From NCBI GenBank assembly GCA_964496575.1, contig CAZCAC010000061.1, positions 1 through 49,894 of the forward strand: 49,894 nt of DNA. Reading direction: 5' to 3'. The notes beneath the pieces were generated by a model. The model did no database searches. It saw only the letters and a list, made by a program, of their open reading frames with translations, and was not told the origin of the DNA. Below are positions 26,221 to 34,228 of the stretch, in pieces. Position 1 is the stretch's first letter, and each line of letters begins with the position of its first letter. Both the position numbers and the translations under genes were made by a program. The stretch is from CAZCAC01 sp964496575 (GTDB taxonomy: Bacteria > Planctomycetota > UBA1135 > GCA-002686595).

Positions 26221-27597
26221 CTACTCGTCCTCGTCGGCTACGTATCCGAGCGCCTCAAGCCGCTCGCGCAGAGCGGGGTCGAGCTGGATCACGCTCCTGG
26301 CCTCGTGCACGTCGGTGCCGCGCGCCTTGAACTCCTCGAGCAGCGGGGCGAGCTCGGCGGTGACCCGCGGGCGCTTCTCGGGTGGGATCGGCCGGAGGTC
26401 GAGGCGGTCCTGCTCCAGGTTGAAGAGCCAGCGCTGGTCGAGGTGCTCGTAGAGCTTCCACTTCCCCTTGATCACCGCCCAGATCTCCTCCTCGATACCC
26501 CGGAGGCGGCTGTAGCGGTGGAGGAAGACCGGCCGCTCCTCGAGGTCGTCGAGGAAGTCCTGGTCGGGATCGTCTTCGCGCAGGAGCGGCGCGAGCGACC
26601 TCCCGTTGCACGCCGGCCCGTTGCTCAGGCCGGCAAGCTCGGCCACCGTCGGCAGGACGTCGACCAGCGCGACGCTCGCCTCGATCCTCTGCGCCGGCAC
26701 ACCCAGGCCGGGGCCGTGCACGAGGAATAGCACCTGGGTCAGCTCGCGGAACAGCTTGAACTGGTGCTCCCACTGTCCGTGCTCCATGAATTCCTCGCCG
26801 TGGTCGGAGACGACCACCAGCAGCGTGTGCTCGTCGATCGACAGCTCGTCGTGGATGCGCCGGAGGACCTCGTCGAGGAAGGAGATCTCGCTCTGGTACG
26901 CCGAGATGGCCCGCACCCGGCTGTCCGTCGAGGGCTCGAACCACGGTGCGTGCTCCTCGTACGGGCCGTGCACGTCGTTGAAGTGCAGGTACAGGAAGTA
27001 GGGCTCGGCCGCGGCGATCTCCGGCTTCCACTCGATCAGCCGATCGAGGACCTCTGTCGCCGGCCTCTCGTCGAGCTTCTCGAAGCGGTCGAAGCCGCGG
27101 TCGAAGCCCAGCTCGGAGCCGATGTTGAGGTTCGTCGCGAGGCCGAAGGTCCCGTACCCCGCCTCCCGGAAGAGCTCGGGCAGGGTGGGCCGGTGCGGCG
27201 GGAGCTGCCTCAGCTCGAGCGTCTCGGACTCTTGCTCGGCGTCGAGCTGCCGGAACTGCGCGAAGAAGCCGAGCACCACGCCGTGGCGCGTCGGGTAGAG
27301 GCCGGTGAAGAGCGAGGCGGTCGCCGGCGCGGTCCAGCTCGAGGTGGAGAAGGCACGGTCGAACACGGTCCCGCGCGCGGCGAGTTCCCGGAGGAAGGGC
27401 GCGGTCTCGCGTGGGTTGCCACCGAAGCCCAGGTGATCGAAGCGGAGGGTGTCGATGGTGATGACGACGACGTTCGGCCGCCCGCCGGGCTCTTGCGCCC
27501 CCCTGCCCCCCGATTCGCCGGCGGAGTCGCCCGCTCCGCAGGCGGAGAGGAGGGCGAGAAGGGTAAGGGGCGGGGGGGCTCGTCGCACGGCAGTCAC
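26221..27597 (-). CDS. Sulfatase-family lipoprotein with non-canonical active-site motif
   Basis: About 458 residues from the GTG at 27597, which gives a compact lipoprotein signal (TAVRRAPPPLTLLALLSAC, lipobox LSAC). A GTG at 27642 is possible but adds a poor leader. The alkaline-phosphatase/sulfatase fold shows metal-binding VVITIDTLRFDHLG at the N-terminus and VVVSDHGEEFMEHGQ later. The active-site segment reads SSWTAPATASLFTGLYPTRH: the formylglycine Cys/Ser of C/S-x-P-x-R is Thr and the Arg is Thr, so classical formylglycine maturation is not expected. Related SWTxP-type members may use Thr as nucleophile or act on other phosphate- or sulfate-type esters. It converges on the beta-helix gene. 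Confidence 0.88.
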   Translation of the reverse strand: MTAVRRAPPPLTLLALLSACGAGDSAGESGGRGAQEPGGRPNVVVITIDTLRFDHLGFGGNPRETAPFLRELAARGTVFDRAFSTSSWTAPATASLFTGLYPTRHGVVLGFFAQFRQLDAEQESETLELRQLPPHRPTLPELFREAGYGTFGLATNLNIGSELGFDRGFDRFEKLDERPATEVLDRLIEWKPEIAAAEPYFLYLHFNDVHGPYEEHAPWFEPSTDSRVRAISAYQSEISFLDEVLRRIHDELSIDEHTLLVVVSDHGEEFMEHGQWEHQFKLFRELTQVLFLVHGPGLGVPAQRIEASVALVDVLPTVAELAGLSNGPACNGRSLAPLLREDDPDQDFLDDLEERPVFLHRYSRLRGIEEEIWAVIKGKWKLYEHLDQRWLFNLEQDRLDLRPIPPEKRPRVTAELAPLLEEFKARGTDVHEARSVIQLDPALRERLEALGYVADEDE

Positions 27598-27655
27598 GGG
27601 GAGAATACCGTGTCGGCACGGTTTCCGCCAGCTACGATCCACCCCCGCTCTCGCC

Positions 27656-28870
27656 TCACTCTTCGAGCAGCTGCCCGACGTCGGCCTTCAACCCCGGGAA
27701 GATCGCTTCGGTCGCGACCCGGGCTCCGGCGGGGTTCCAGTGCGGGTCGTCGGGGAAGCAGGTCGGGAAGACGCCGGTGCTCCGAAAGGCGTCGAGCAGG
27801 GATCGGATCGGGTAGTCGACTCGCTCGCGCTGTTCCCCGAACAGGCGGAACGGCTCCAGGCAGTGCGGGCCGAGGATCTCGTACTCGCCCTTCTCCCAGT
27901 TGTTCGGGCACTCGCGGTCGCTGTACTGGTACGAGCGGGGCAGGATGTACACGACGAAGCGCGCGTCCCGCTCCCCGCACCACTCGTTCAGCCGGTCGAT
28001 GTTGTCGAGGATCTCCCGGCAGTGTGGTCGCGTCTCGGTGAGCGGCGCTTCGGTGATGAAGAAGCGCCTCCTCGGCACTTCCTCGTTGCGCGTCCAGTAG
28101 AAGCTCTCGAAGGCCTCGGGGAACTGCCGCTCGAAGACGTGCATCGCGAAGGGGAAGTGATACACCCACCAGTACACGCCGCGCCGCTCCAGCCGGCGAC
28201 GCCACTTGATGTCGTCCTGGAAGTCCGTCATGTCGACGAACAGCGCGACGAGGTCGGGGTGATAGCGCTCCCCCAGCGCTTCCAACCGGCGAAGGTCGAG
28301 GAAGGGCGAGGAGCTCGACCAGCCGAAGTTCGCGGTCTTGAGGTCGACCTCGGGGAACGCGTCTCGGAGGCGATCGGTGAGGTGGTACGCGAAGGTCTGA
28401 TCGGCGTCGAGCTCGGCCCCGAAGGTGAACGAGTCCCCCAGGAACAGCACGTTCAGCCCCTCGGGGGCGAACTCGTCCGGCTCCCACCGGCAGCGGAGGA
28501 GGTCCGAGTTCATTCCCGGTGGAGTCTCCGCCGGCGCGGGCCAGTGATCGGGATTCCGGGTGTAGTAGTACGTCTCCATCTCGAACACGTGCATCACGAA
28601 GGGCGCGAGCAGGTGTTCGACGCCGATGTAGTAGACGAGGAGACCGGGCAGGACCACGGTCCAGCGCCAGCGCAGGCGCGAGAACACGAAACCGAGGAGC
28701 AACAGGGCGTAAATCGCCACCAGCAACGCGATCCCGGCCTTCAGCGCGGGCAGCTGCACGAAGAGCTGCACCACGCAGGCGAGGATCAGCAACGCACCGT
28801 TCGAAACACCTGCGGCGAGGAGCCCTTTCGAGCGACTGGGGCTGCTGGCCGGTTCTGACGGAGAAGTCAT
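27656..28870 (-). CDS. Membrane-anchored SGNH/GDSL-type hydrolase or acyltransferase
   Basis: About 404 residues from the ATG at 28870; the frame is open to 28969 but that leader is not plausible. Three TM helices occupy about residues 15-90 (LLILACVVQLFVQL, IALLVAIYALLLLGF, TVVLPGLLVYYIGVEHLLAP). The remainder should be extracytoplasmic and has the SGNH marks: block I NVLFLGDSFTFGAELDADQT with catalytic Ser, and block V DDPHWNPAGARV with Asp and His. This resembles AlgJ/AlgX-type O-acetylation proteins of exopolysaccharide systems as well as esterases. It sits upstream of the sulfatase on the same strand, with about 60 bases between, and is divergent from the TonB receptor gene. Confidence 0.8.
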   Translation of the reverse strand: MTSPSEPASSPSRSKGLLAAGVSNGALLILACVVQLFVQLPALKAGIALLVAIYALLLLGFVFSRLRWRWTVVLPGLLVYYIGVEHLLAPFVMHVFEMETYYYTRNPDHWPAPAETPPGMNSDLLRCRWEPDEFAPEGLNVLFLGDSFTFGAELDADQTFAYHLTDRLRDAFPEVDLKTANFGWSSSSPFLDLRRLEALGERYHPDLVALFVDMTDFQDDIKWRRRLERRGVYWWVYHFPFAMHVFERQFPEAFESFYWTRNEEVPRRRFFITEAPLTETRPHCREILDNIDRLNEWCGERDARFVVYILPRSYQYSDRECPNNWEKGEYEILGPHCLEPFRLFGEQRERVDYPIRSLLDAFRSTGVFPTCFPDDPHWNPAGARVATEAIFPGLKADVGQLLEE

Positions 28871-28974
28871 GCGGAGTCGGGACAACTCCACCACGATCGT
28901 CGGAGCTGCGCAAGAATCCTCCGCGACGGGTCGGCGAATCGCGGTGGGCTGTCCCCGACTCCGTTCCATTCCGG

Positions 28975-28980
28975 TAGAAT
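28975..28980 (+). promoter_or_regulatory. Possible -10 element for the TonB receptor gene
   Basis: TAGAAT is one mismatch from the TATAAT consensus and lies 28 bases before the TTG at 29009. It is one of few A/T-rich spots in the 138-base divergent region. No convincing -35 hexamer is seen at the right spacing, so the call is weak. Confidence 0.25.
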
Positions 28981-29008
28981 CCGCGCGCCTTCAGACGGAT
29001 CCCCCACC

Positions 29009-31090
29009 TTGCTCAGCCTGCTCCTCCTCCTCGCCCTTCAGGGCGCCGATCAAGACCTCCAGCCGGAGGTCGAGCTGCCGGAGACGGTCGTCGTCGCGCC
29101 GCGCTCCGAGAGGACCGTCACCTCGTCCGAGGCGAAGACGACGGTGGTGAGCGGTGAGGAGCTCGTCGAGACCGGCGCGCGCTCGCTGCCGCAGGCGATC
29201 GGACAGGCGTCCGGCGTCTGGATCCAGGAGACCAACCAGGGCGGCGGCGCGCCGATCGTGCGCGGGCTGCTCGGGAACAAGGTGCTGGTGATGATCGACG
29301 GCGTGCGGGTCAACGACTCGACGACGCGCTACGGCCCCAACCAGAGCCTGAACACCATCGATCCGGCGATCGTCGACCGGGTGGTGGTGATCCACGGCAC
29401 CTCCTCGGTGCTCTACGGCTCCGATGCGCTCGGCGGCGTGGTCGCGGTCTGGACCAAACAGCGGCTGCCGCACAGCCGCGATCCCGAGGGCGACGCGCGA
29501 CCGCTGCGCGGAGAGGTCCGGGGCAAGTACGCCACCGCCTCCGACGGCGGTCGCGGTTCGGTCTCCGCGTCCTGGGCGAGCGAGAACAACGGCTTGCTCG
29601 CGACCTGGAGCGGTTGGAGGTGGGGTGACCTCACCGCGGGGAACAACACGCCACAGCCCTTCACCGGCTACGAGGGGAACGCGCTCTTCGGCTCCTGGAA
29701 CCTGGCCCTGGGACCGAAGCGGATGCTGCGGACCACCGCGCGGATCAACCGCGACTTCGACGTCCCGCGCACCGACAAGCTGGTCGCCGGCTACGGCCAG
29801 ACCGAGCCGACGCACGAGATCTGGGACTACACGCTGCAGGACCGGCGCGGCTACATCGTCTCGTACGACGACGAGAACGCGACGAGCTGGTTCGACGCGA
29901 TGCAGCTGCGCCTCTCCCTGCGTAGCTACGACGAACACCGCTCGAAGCAGAAGCTGGCGGGAGACCGCTTCACCTTCGAGGCCGACGAGGTGAACACCGT
30001 GGGGCTCGGCGCGGACTGGCGCAAGATGCTCGGCGAGAACCACCTCCTGACCTACGGGCTCGACTTCGACCACGACGAGGTGGACTCCGAACGCCGTGAC
30101 ACCGATCTGAACACCGGCGTGGAGACCTGGCGCGAGGGTTCGTTCGCGCCCGACTCGCGCTACACCCAGACGGGAGTATTCGTCCAGGACGAGATCTTCG
30201 GGCTCGAGCCGTACTTCCTGACGGTGGGGCTGCGCTACTCCTACTTCGCCTTCGGTTTCGACGAGTTCGGCACCGGCGAGAAGAAGGACGGCGACTTCGA
30301 CGCGCTGACCGCCAGCGTGGAGCTCGGCCGCGAGCTGTCCGAGGACTTCTTCGCCGTCGCCACGCTGGCGCAGGGCTTCCGGGCGCCGAACCTCAATGAT
30401 CTCGCGCACGACGGGAACTTCGGCGCGGGGGAGCTGCACAACCCCGACCTGGTGCCCGAGGAGAGCCTGACGGCGGAGCTGGCGATCGAGGTGACCAAGC
30501 CCCGTTGGTCGGCGCTGGGGGCGATCTTCGCGACGCACATCGACGACTACATCGGCCGCACGCTGCTCGACCCCGGCGACCCGAACGAGGACGGGGACGA
30601 GCTCTACCAGCGCACCAACAGCGGCTACGCGCAGATGTGGGGCGCGGAGCTCGGCGCGAGCGCCCTCTTGATCCCCGACCGGATCGACTGGCGGCTCGGC
30701 GCGAACGCGTCGTACGTGCGCGGCCGCGAGTACGCCGAGGCGCCGCTCGACGGCGTGGACATGCGACGCATCCCACCGCTGAACGGGCGCGTGTGGTTGC
30801 GCCACGAACCGAAGGGAATCTGGAAGTACCTCGACTGGACCGAGCTCGCGCTGGTCTGGGCCCTGCGCCAGGATCGGTTGCACCCCCAGGACATCACCGA
30901 CCCGCGGATCAACCCGAACGGCACTCCGGGGTGGGCGGTCCTGAACTTCAACGTCGGGGGCGCGATCGACCGCCACTCGGACTGGCGCATCGGCGTGCAC
31001 AACATCCTGGACGAGCACTACCGCGTGCACGGCTCGGGGATCGACGCGCCGGGGATCGGGCTGGTGCTGGAGCTGGCGCTGGGGTTCTGA
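29009..31090 (+). CDS. TonB-dependent outer-membrane receptor
   Basis: 693 residues. The start is TTG at 29009; no in-frame ATG lies close upstream and this start gives a signal peptide (LSLLLLLALQGADQ). A TonB-box-like ETVVVAP is followed by a plug domain (GARSLPQAIGQASGVWIQET, IVRGLLGNKVLVMIDGVRVN, VVVIHGTSSVLYGSDALGGV). The rest is a barrel of alternating strands ending in VLELALGF with the terminal Phe of outer-membrane proteins. The NTIDPAIVDRVVVIHG part resembles heme or siderophore receptors, but no ligand-specific residues were identified. It implies an outer membrane and TonB-ExbBD energy. It is divergent from the SGNH gene. Confidence 0.93.
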   Translation: MLSLLLLLALQGADQDLQPEVELPETVVVAPRSERTVTSSEAKTTVVSGEELVETGARSLPQAIGQASGVWIQETNQGGGAPIVRGLLGNKVLVMIDGVRVNDSTTRYGPNQSLNTIDPAIVDRVVVIHGTSSVLYGSDALGGVVAVWTKQRLPHSRDPEGDARPLRGEVRGKYATASDGGRGSVSASWASENNGLLATWSGWRWGDLTAGNNTPQPFTGYEGNALFGSWNLALGPKRMLRTTARINRDFDVPRTDKLVAGYGQTEPTHEIWDYTLQDRRGYIVSYDDENATSWFDAMQLRLSLRSYDEHRSKQKLAGDRFTFEADEVNTVGLGADWRKMLGENHLLTYGLDFDHDEVDSERRDTDLNTGVETWREGSFAPDSRYTQTGVFVQDEIFGLEPYFLTVGLRYSYFAFGFDEFGTGEKKDGDFDALTASVELGRELSEDFFAVATLAQGFRAPNLNDLAHDGNFGAGELHNPDLVPEESLTAELAIEVTKPRWSALGAIFATHIDDYIGRTLLDPGDPNEDGDELYQRTNSGYAQMWGAELGASALLIPDRIDWRLGANASYVRGREYAEAPLDGVDMRRIPPLNGRVWLRHEPKGIWKYLDWTELALVWALRQDRLHPQDITDPRINPNGTPGWAVLNFNVGGAIDRHSDWRIGVHNILDEHYRVHGSGIDAPGIGLVLELALGF

Positions 31091-31208
31091 TCGGGGCGAC
31101 GGGGAGTTCCTCCGGTCGCGGTTGTCTCCTCCCGGGGGTTTCGTACAGTGACCCCAGCGTTCGAACCGTTTCGTGACGAGAGGATCGCCCGAATCCCGGA
31201 GGTGTGAG

Positions 31209-31511
31209 ATGCCGACGTTCGTCCTGATGACCAAGCTGGGAACCGAAGCCCTGCAAGACGCCAAGGGCCGCCGCGCCATGGGCAAGGAGTGGCTGAACCG
31301 GGTCAAGACCCACTGCCCCGACGTCAAGTGGATCGCGCACTACGCGCTGCTCGGCCCGTACGACTTCATGGATATCTACGAGGCGGACGGAATCGAGACG
31401 GCGCAGCGCGTCTCGTTGATCTCCCGCGGCGAGGGTGCGCTGAGCGCGGAGAGCTGGGAGGCGACTCCGTACGAGGAGTTCCTCAAGGTGATGGAGGAGC
31501 TGGGGCAGTAA
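31209..31511 (+). CDS. GYD-domain small protein
   Basis: 100 residues starting at the ATG at 31209, which follows GGAGGTGTGAG; the frame is open to 31173 but lacks a comparable site. The text MPTFVLMTKLGTEALQDAKG, then WIAHYALLGPYDFMDIYEAD, matches the GYD family (ferredoxin-like fold, with GPYDF in place of the Gly-Tyr-Asp motif). Members are small cytoplasmic proteins of unknown role. It lies about 120 bases downstream of the TonB receptor and about 60 bases before a secreted protein gene. Confidence 0.85.
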   Translation: MPTFVLMTKLGTEALQDAKGRRAMGKEWLNRVKTHCPDVKWIAHYALLGPYDFMDIYEADGIETAQRVSLISRGEGALSAESWEATPYEEFLKVMEELGQ

Positions 31512-31570
31512 ACCGTCCCGGAACGATCGGTGTGGCCGAGCGCCCGACCCGGCGCCGAGGAACCTGTGCG

Positions 31571-32884
31571 ATGAAGCGATTCACCATCTGGAACGGAATG
31601 CTGGTCCTGCTGCTCGCGGCGATCGTGTCCTCGGCGGCGGGTCTGCGCGGGGGCTCGCAAGAGGCCGGTGATGCGGAAGATCCCCTCGACGCCCTGATCG
31701 ACAAGACGAACGAGCTGGAGGCCTTCGCCGCGACCTATCGCCTGGTCGGTCCGGACAAGGAGATGACGCTGCGACTCCTCTACTCCGCGACGCTGGGTGC
31801 GGTCGTCCACATGGAGGACGACGAGGGCTCGATGATGCACTCGGCGGCCCTGGACGGCACGATCTACGCCCAGGTAAGGGGCGAGGATGGCGAGCCGTTC
31901 GGGCAGGCGATCCAGATGAAGAGGGTGATCGCGGCCATCGCCCCCCTCCGAGAAAACGAATGTCGCGAGTTCCCGGGATTCGAAGAGAGCGAGGACGACC
32001 GGAGGAACATCGGTGAAGGGGCGTTCTTCCAGCTGCGGTTCAGCGCGGCGGAGAACGAGACGATCAACGGAAATTACACGGTGGGCTACGAGGAGCACCG
32101 GGAGTTCCTGTGTTACTGGTTGCCGTGGCTGCAGGAAGCGCAGCCGCTGCCCGGCGAGGACGAGTCGTTGCTCCGGTACGAGACCGATGACGGCCTGCTG
32201 GCGGAGCTCTCCGCCGAGACCGGCTTCCTCCAGCGCGTCTGGCGGAAGGATATCGGGCCGGACGTCCGAGCGATGATCCTCGAGTCACTCGATCTCGATC
32301 CCGAGCTCGCCGACGACGAGTTCGACCCGCCGGAGGCCCTGATCGGATCAGCAGGCGAGGTGAGCGATTGGGAGCAGCGGCTCACGGCCCAGATGATCGA
32401 GGGCTACCGCGCTTCCCTGTACGCTTTCCTCGACACCCACCTGGCCTCCGGCGAGCTGGAGTGGAACGAGGATACTCGAGACCGGTGCACCCGCGTGTTC
32501 CAGCCGTACGTGGAGCTGGTGTACGCCGAATCGATGGCGGTCTTCCGGGAGGCGCTCGAGGCGAATCTCACCGAATGGGCGAGCCGGTTGCAGGCGCACG
32601 CCGAGGAGATCCGGGGCGAGGAGGGCGCTGCGGAACGGATTCGTGAGAACGCGAACGACTGCTGGGAAGCCGTGGAGCAGCAGCTGGAGGCCTCCCGGCA
32701 GATCATCGAGAAGCTCGAGCTCCCCCTGGCCGAGGAGGAGTGGTCGGACCTCGCCACGATGGTCCTCGAGCTCGAGCGCGCGGTTCAGCGATCACTCTTC
32801 GACGAGCTCGCCGGCGACCCGATCCGGGCTCACCACGGCAAGCTCGTCGAGGAGATCCTCGAGAGCCTCGAGGACACGCCGTGA
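31571..32884 (+). CDS. Exported helical protein of unknown function
   Basis: 437 residues from the ATG at 31571. A signal peptide or N-terminal anchor (MKRFTIWNGMLVLLLAAIVS, then SAAGLRGG) precedes a region with strand character to about 230, including SATLGAVVHMEDDEGSMMH. The C-terminal 180 residues are acidic helices (AEEIRGEEGAAERIREN, QQLEASRQIIEKLELPLAEE). No family recognised. It converges on the RsbRD-like gene with about 22 bases between stops and may share a message with the GYD gene. Confidence 0.75.
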   Translation: MKRFTIWNGMLVLLLAAIVSSAAGLRGGSQEAGDAEDPLDALIDKTNELEAFAATYRLVGPDKEMTLRLLYSATLGAVVHMEDDEGSMMHSAALDGTIYAQVRGEDGEPFGQAIQMKRVIAAIAPLRENECREFPGFEESEDDRRNIGEGAFFQLRFSAAENETINGNYTVGYEEHREFLCYWLPWLQEAQPLPGEDESLLRYETDDGLLAELSAETGFLQRVWRKDIGPDVRAMILESLDLDPELADDEFDPPEALIGSAGEVSDWEQRLTAQMIEGYRASLYAFLDTHLASGELEWNEDTRDRCTRVFQPYVELVYAESMAVFREALEANLTEWASRLQAHAEEIRGEEGAAERIRENANDCWEAVEQQLEASRQIIEKLELPLAEEEWSDLATMVLELERAVQRSLFDELAGDPIRAHHGKLVEEILESLEDTP

Positions 32885-32906
32885 ACACCTCGGTTCGTAC
32901 CGGCGC

Positions 32907-33386
32907 TCAGCTCACCGCATCGACGATCGTCTCCAGCTCCGCGCGATCTTCGATCACCCCCCGCTCGTAGCCGATCGAGGTGAAGACCACCGCCCGATCG
33001 ACGAAGCGGGACACCAGCGTGTACAGCTCGACCGCGAGGTGCAGGTCGAGCGCATTGTCGAGGAGGCCTTCCTCGAGGACCTCGTCCCACAGCACGTGTC
33101 GAGTGATCAGGAGCGCTTGAATAACCTCGGAGAGCGCAAAGCCCTCCTCGTGACGCTGCGCGCCGAGCGCGATGTAGACGCGGCCGACTTCCTCTCGCGA
33201 GGTCTCGCGCGAGATCCAGCGACCGAGCTGGCTGTACACGCGGAAAGCGCGGCGGTACAGACGCTCGGAATCGTAGCCGCTATAGGTCGGCGTGTTCGGA
33301 TGACTCCGCACCAGCTCGACGCACCTCTTGGACAGGCGATCCGCGTTCTTCTCGATCAGGTCCACCAGCTTCCTGGAGTATGGCAT
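32907..33386 (-). CDS. RsbRD N-terminal-like sensory helical protein
   Basis: 159 residues from the ATG at 33386, with a strong AGGAGG site 12 bases upstream. It is all helical: VDLIEKNADRLSKRCVELVR, then FRVYSQLGRWISRETSREEV, GRVYIALGAQRHEEGFALSE and VSRFVDRAVVFTSIGYERG. This pattern matches the RsbRD N-terminal domain found at the front of stressosome proteins and some histidine kinases. Here it stands alone with no kinase or STAS domain, so it may be a stand-alone sensor or adaptor. No partner gene is adjacent. Confidence 0.7.
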   Translation of the reverse strand: MPYSRKLVDLIEKNADRLSKRCVELVRSHPNTPTYSGYDSERLYRRAFRVYSQLGRWISRETSREEVGRVYIALGAQRHEEGFALSEVIQALLITRHVLWDEVLEEGLLDNALDLHLAVELYTLVSRFVDRAVVFTSIGYERGVIEDRAELETIVDAVS

Positions 33387-33611
33387 GATTACTTCGACCT
33401 CCTATTCGGTGGAAACGCGATGTACTCCATTCACCATAGCACGCGTCGAATACCCCGGTAGGCGACGCTCACTCCCCGATCGCACTCGCTCTCCCCTGAT
33501 CAGGTCAACCACGGCGGTGGAGCCCCGCAGGCCGCCGATCTGTCGATCCGATCATCGAGCCTGGCTCTCCTTCGGTCTGAATGGGCCCTCACCGGGCCGA
33601 CGGGTCCGCCG

Positions 33612-34073
33612 CTACCCCAACGCCTCGATCACCTCGGGCGGCGCCTGCACCAGCTCGATCAGCGCACCTTCCCCCCCGACCGGCAACTCGTCGCTGCCCC
33701 GCGGGTGGATGAAGCAGATGTCGTAGCCGCTGCCGCCCCGCCGGATCCCGCCGGGTGCGAAGCGCACGCCCTGTGACTGCAGCCACTCGTACGCCGCCGG
33801 CAAGTCGTCGACCCACAAGCCGACGTGGTTGAGCGGCGGGCGACTGACGTCGATCTTGCCGTCGGGGTCGAGCGGCTGCATCAGGTCGACCTCGACGCGG
33901 TGAGGCCCGCTACCGATCGAAGCGATGTCCTCGTCGACGTTCTCCCGCTCGGCCTTATACTCCCCCACCACGGTGAGCCCGAGCAGCTCGATCCAGAGGC
34001 GAGTGAGTCGGGACTTGTCCTTCGCGCCGAGCGCGATCTGCTGCAATCCGAGGATGCGGAAGGGTCGATCCAA
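33612..34073 (-). CDS. VOC-family protein, methylmalonyl-CoA epimerase-like
   Basis: About 153 residues if it starts at the TTG at 34073 (MDRPFRILGLQQIALGAKDK), preceded by GGAAGACGAG; no ATG fits, and the frame open to 34220 is not protein-like. Two VOC units are seen: residues 9-65, and about 80-150 with NHVGLWVDDLPAA (His ligand) and ALIELVQAP (Glu ligand). The first-unit ligand position of methylmalonyl-CoA epimerase, usually His, reads Gln (LQQIAL). It is divergent from mutA-mutB-meaB, which supports an epimerase role converting (S)- to (R)-methylmalonyl-CoA. A general glyoxalase-like dioxygenase fold member is the alternative. Confidence 0.7.
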   Translation of the reverse strand: MDRPFRILGLQQIALGAKDKSRLTRLWIELLGLTVVGEYKAERENVDEDIASIGSGPHRVEVDLMQPLDPDGKIDVSRPPLNHVGLWVDDLPAAYEWLQSQGVRFAPGGIRRGGSGYDICFIHPRGSDELPVGGEGALIELVQAPPEVIEALG

Positions 34074-34228
34074 TGAAATACTCGTCTTCCCGGCACCGAC
34101 ACGCGGCGCTCGAGGAGGAGCAGGATACCGCGCCCCGCCATGAGGAGGAAGTGAATCGGGCGGCGGCGGCCATTCAAATGCTACGCTGCCGCCATCACCT
34201 CCCCTCGGTGCGAGCCCCACCGAATCTC

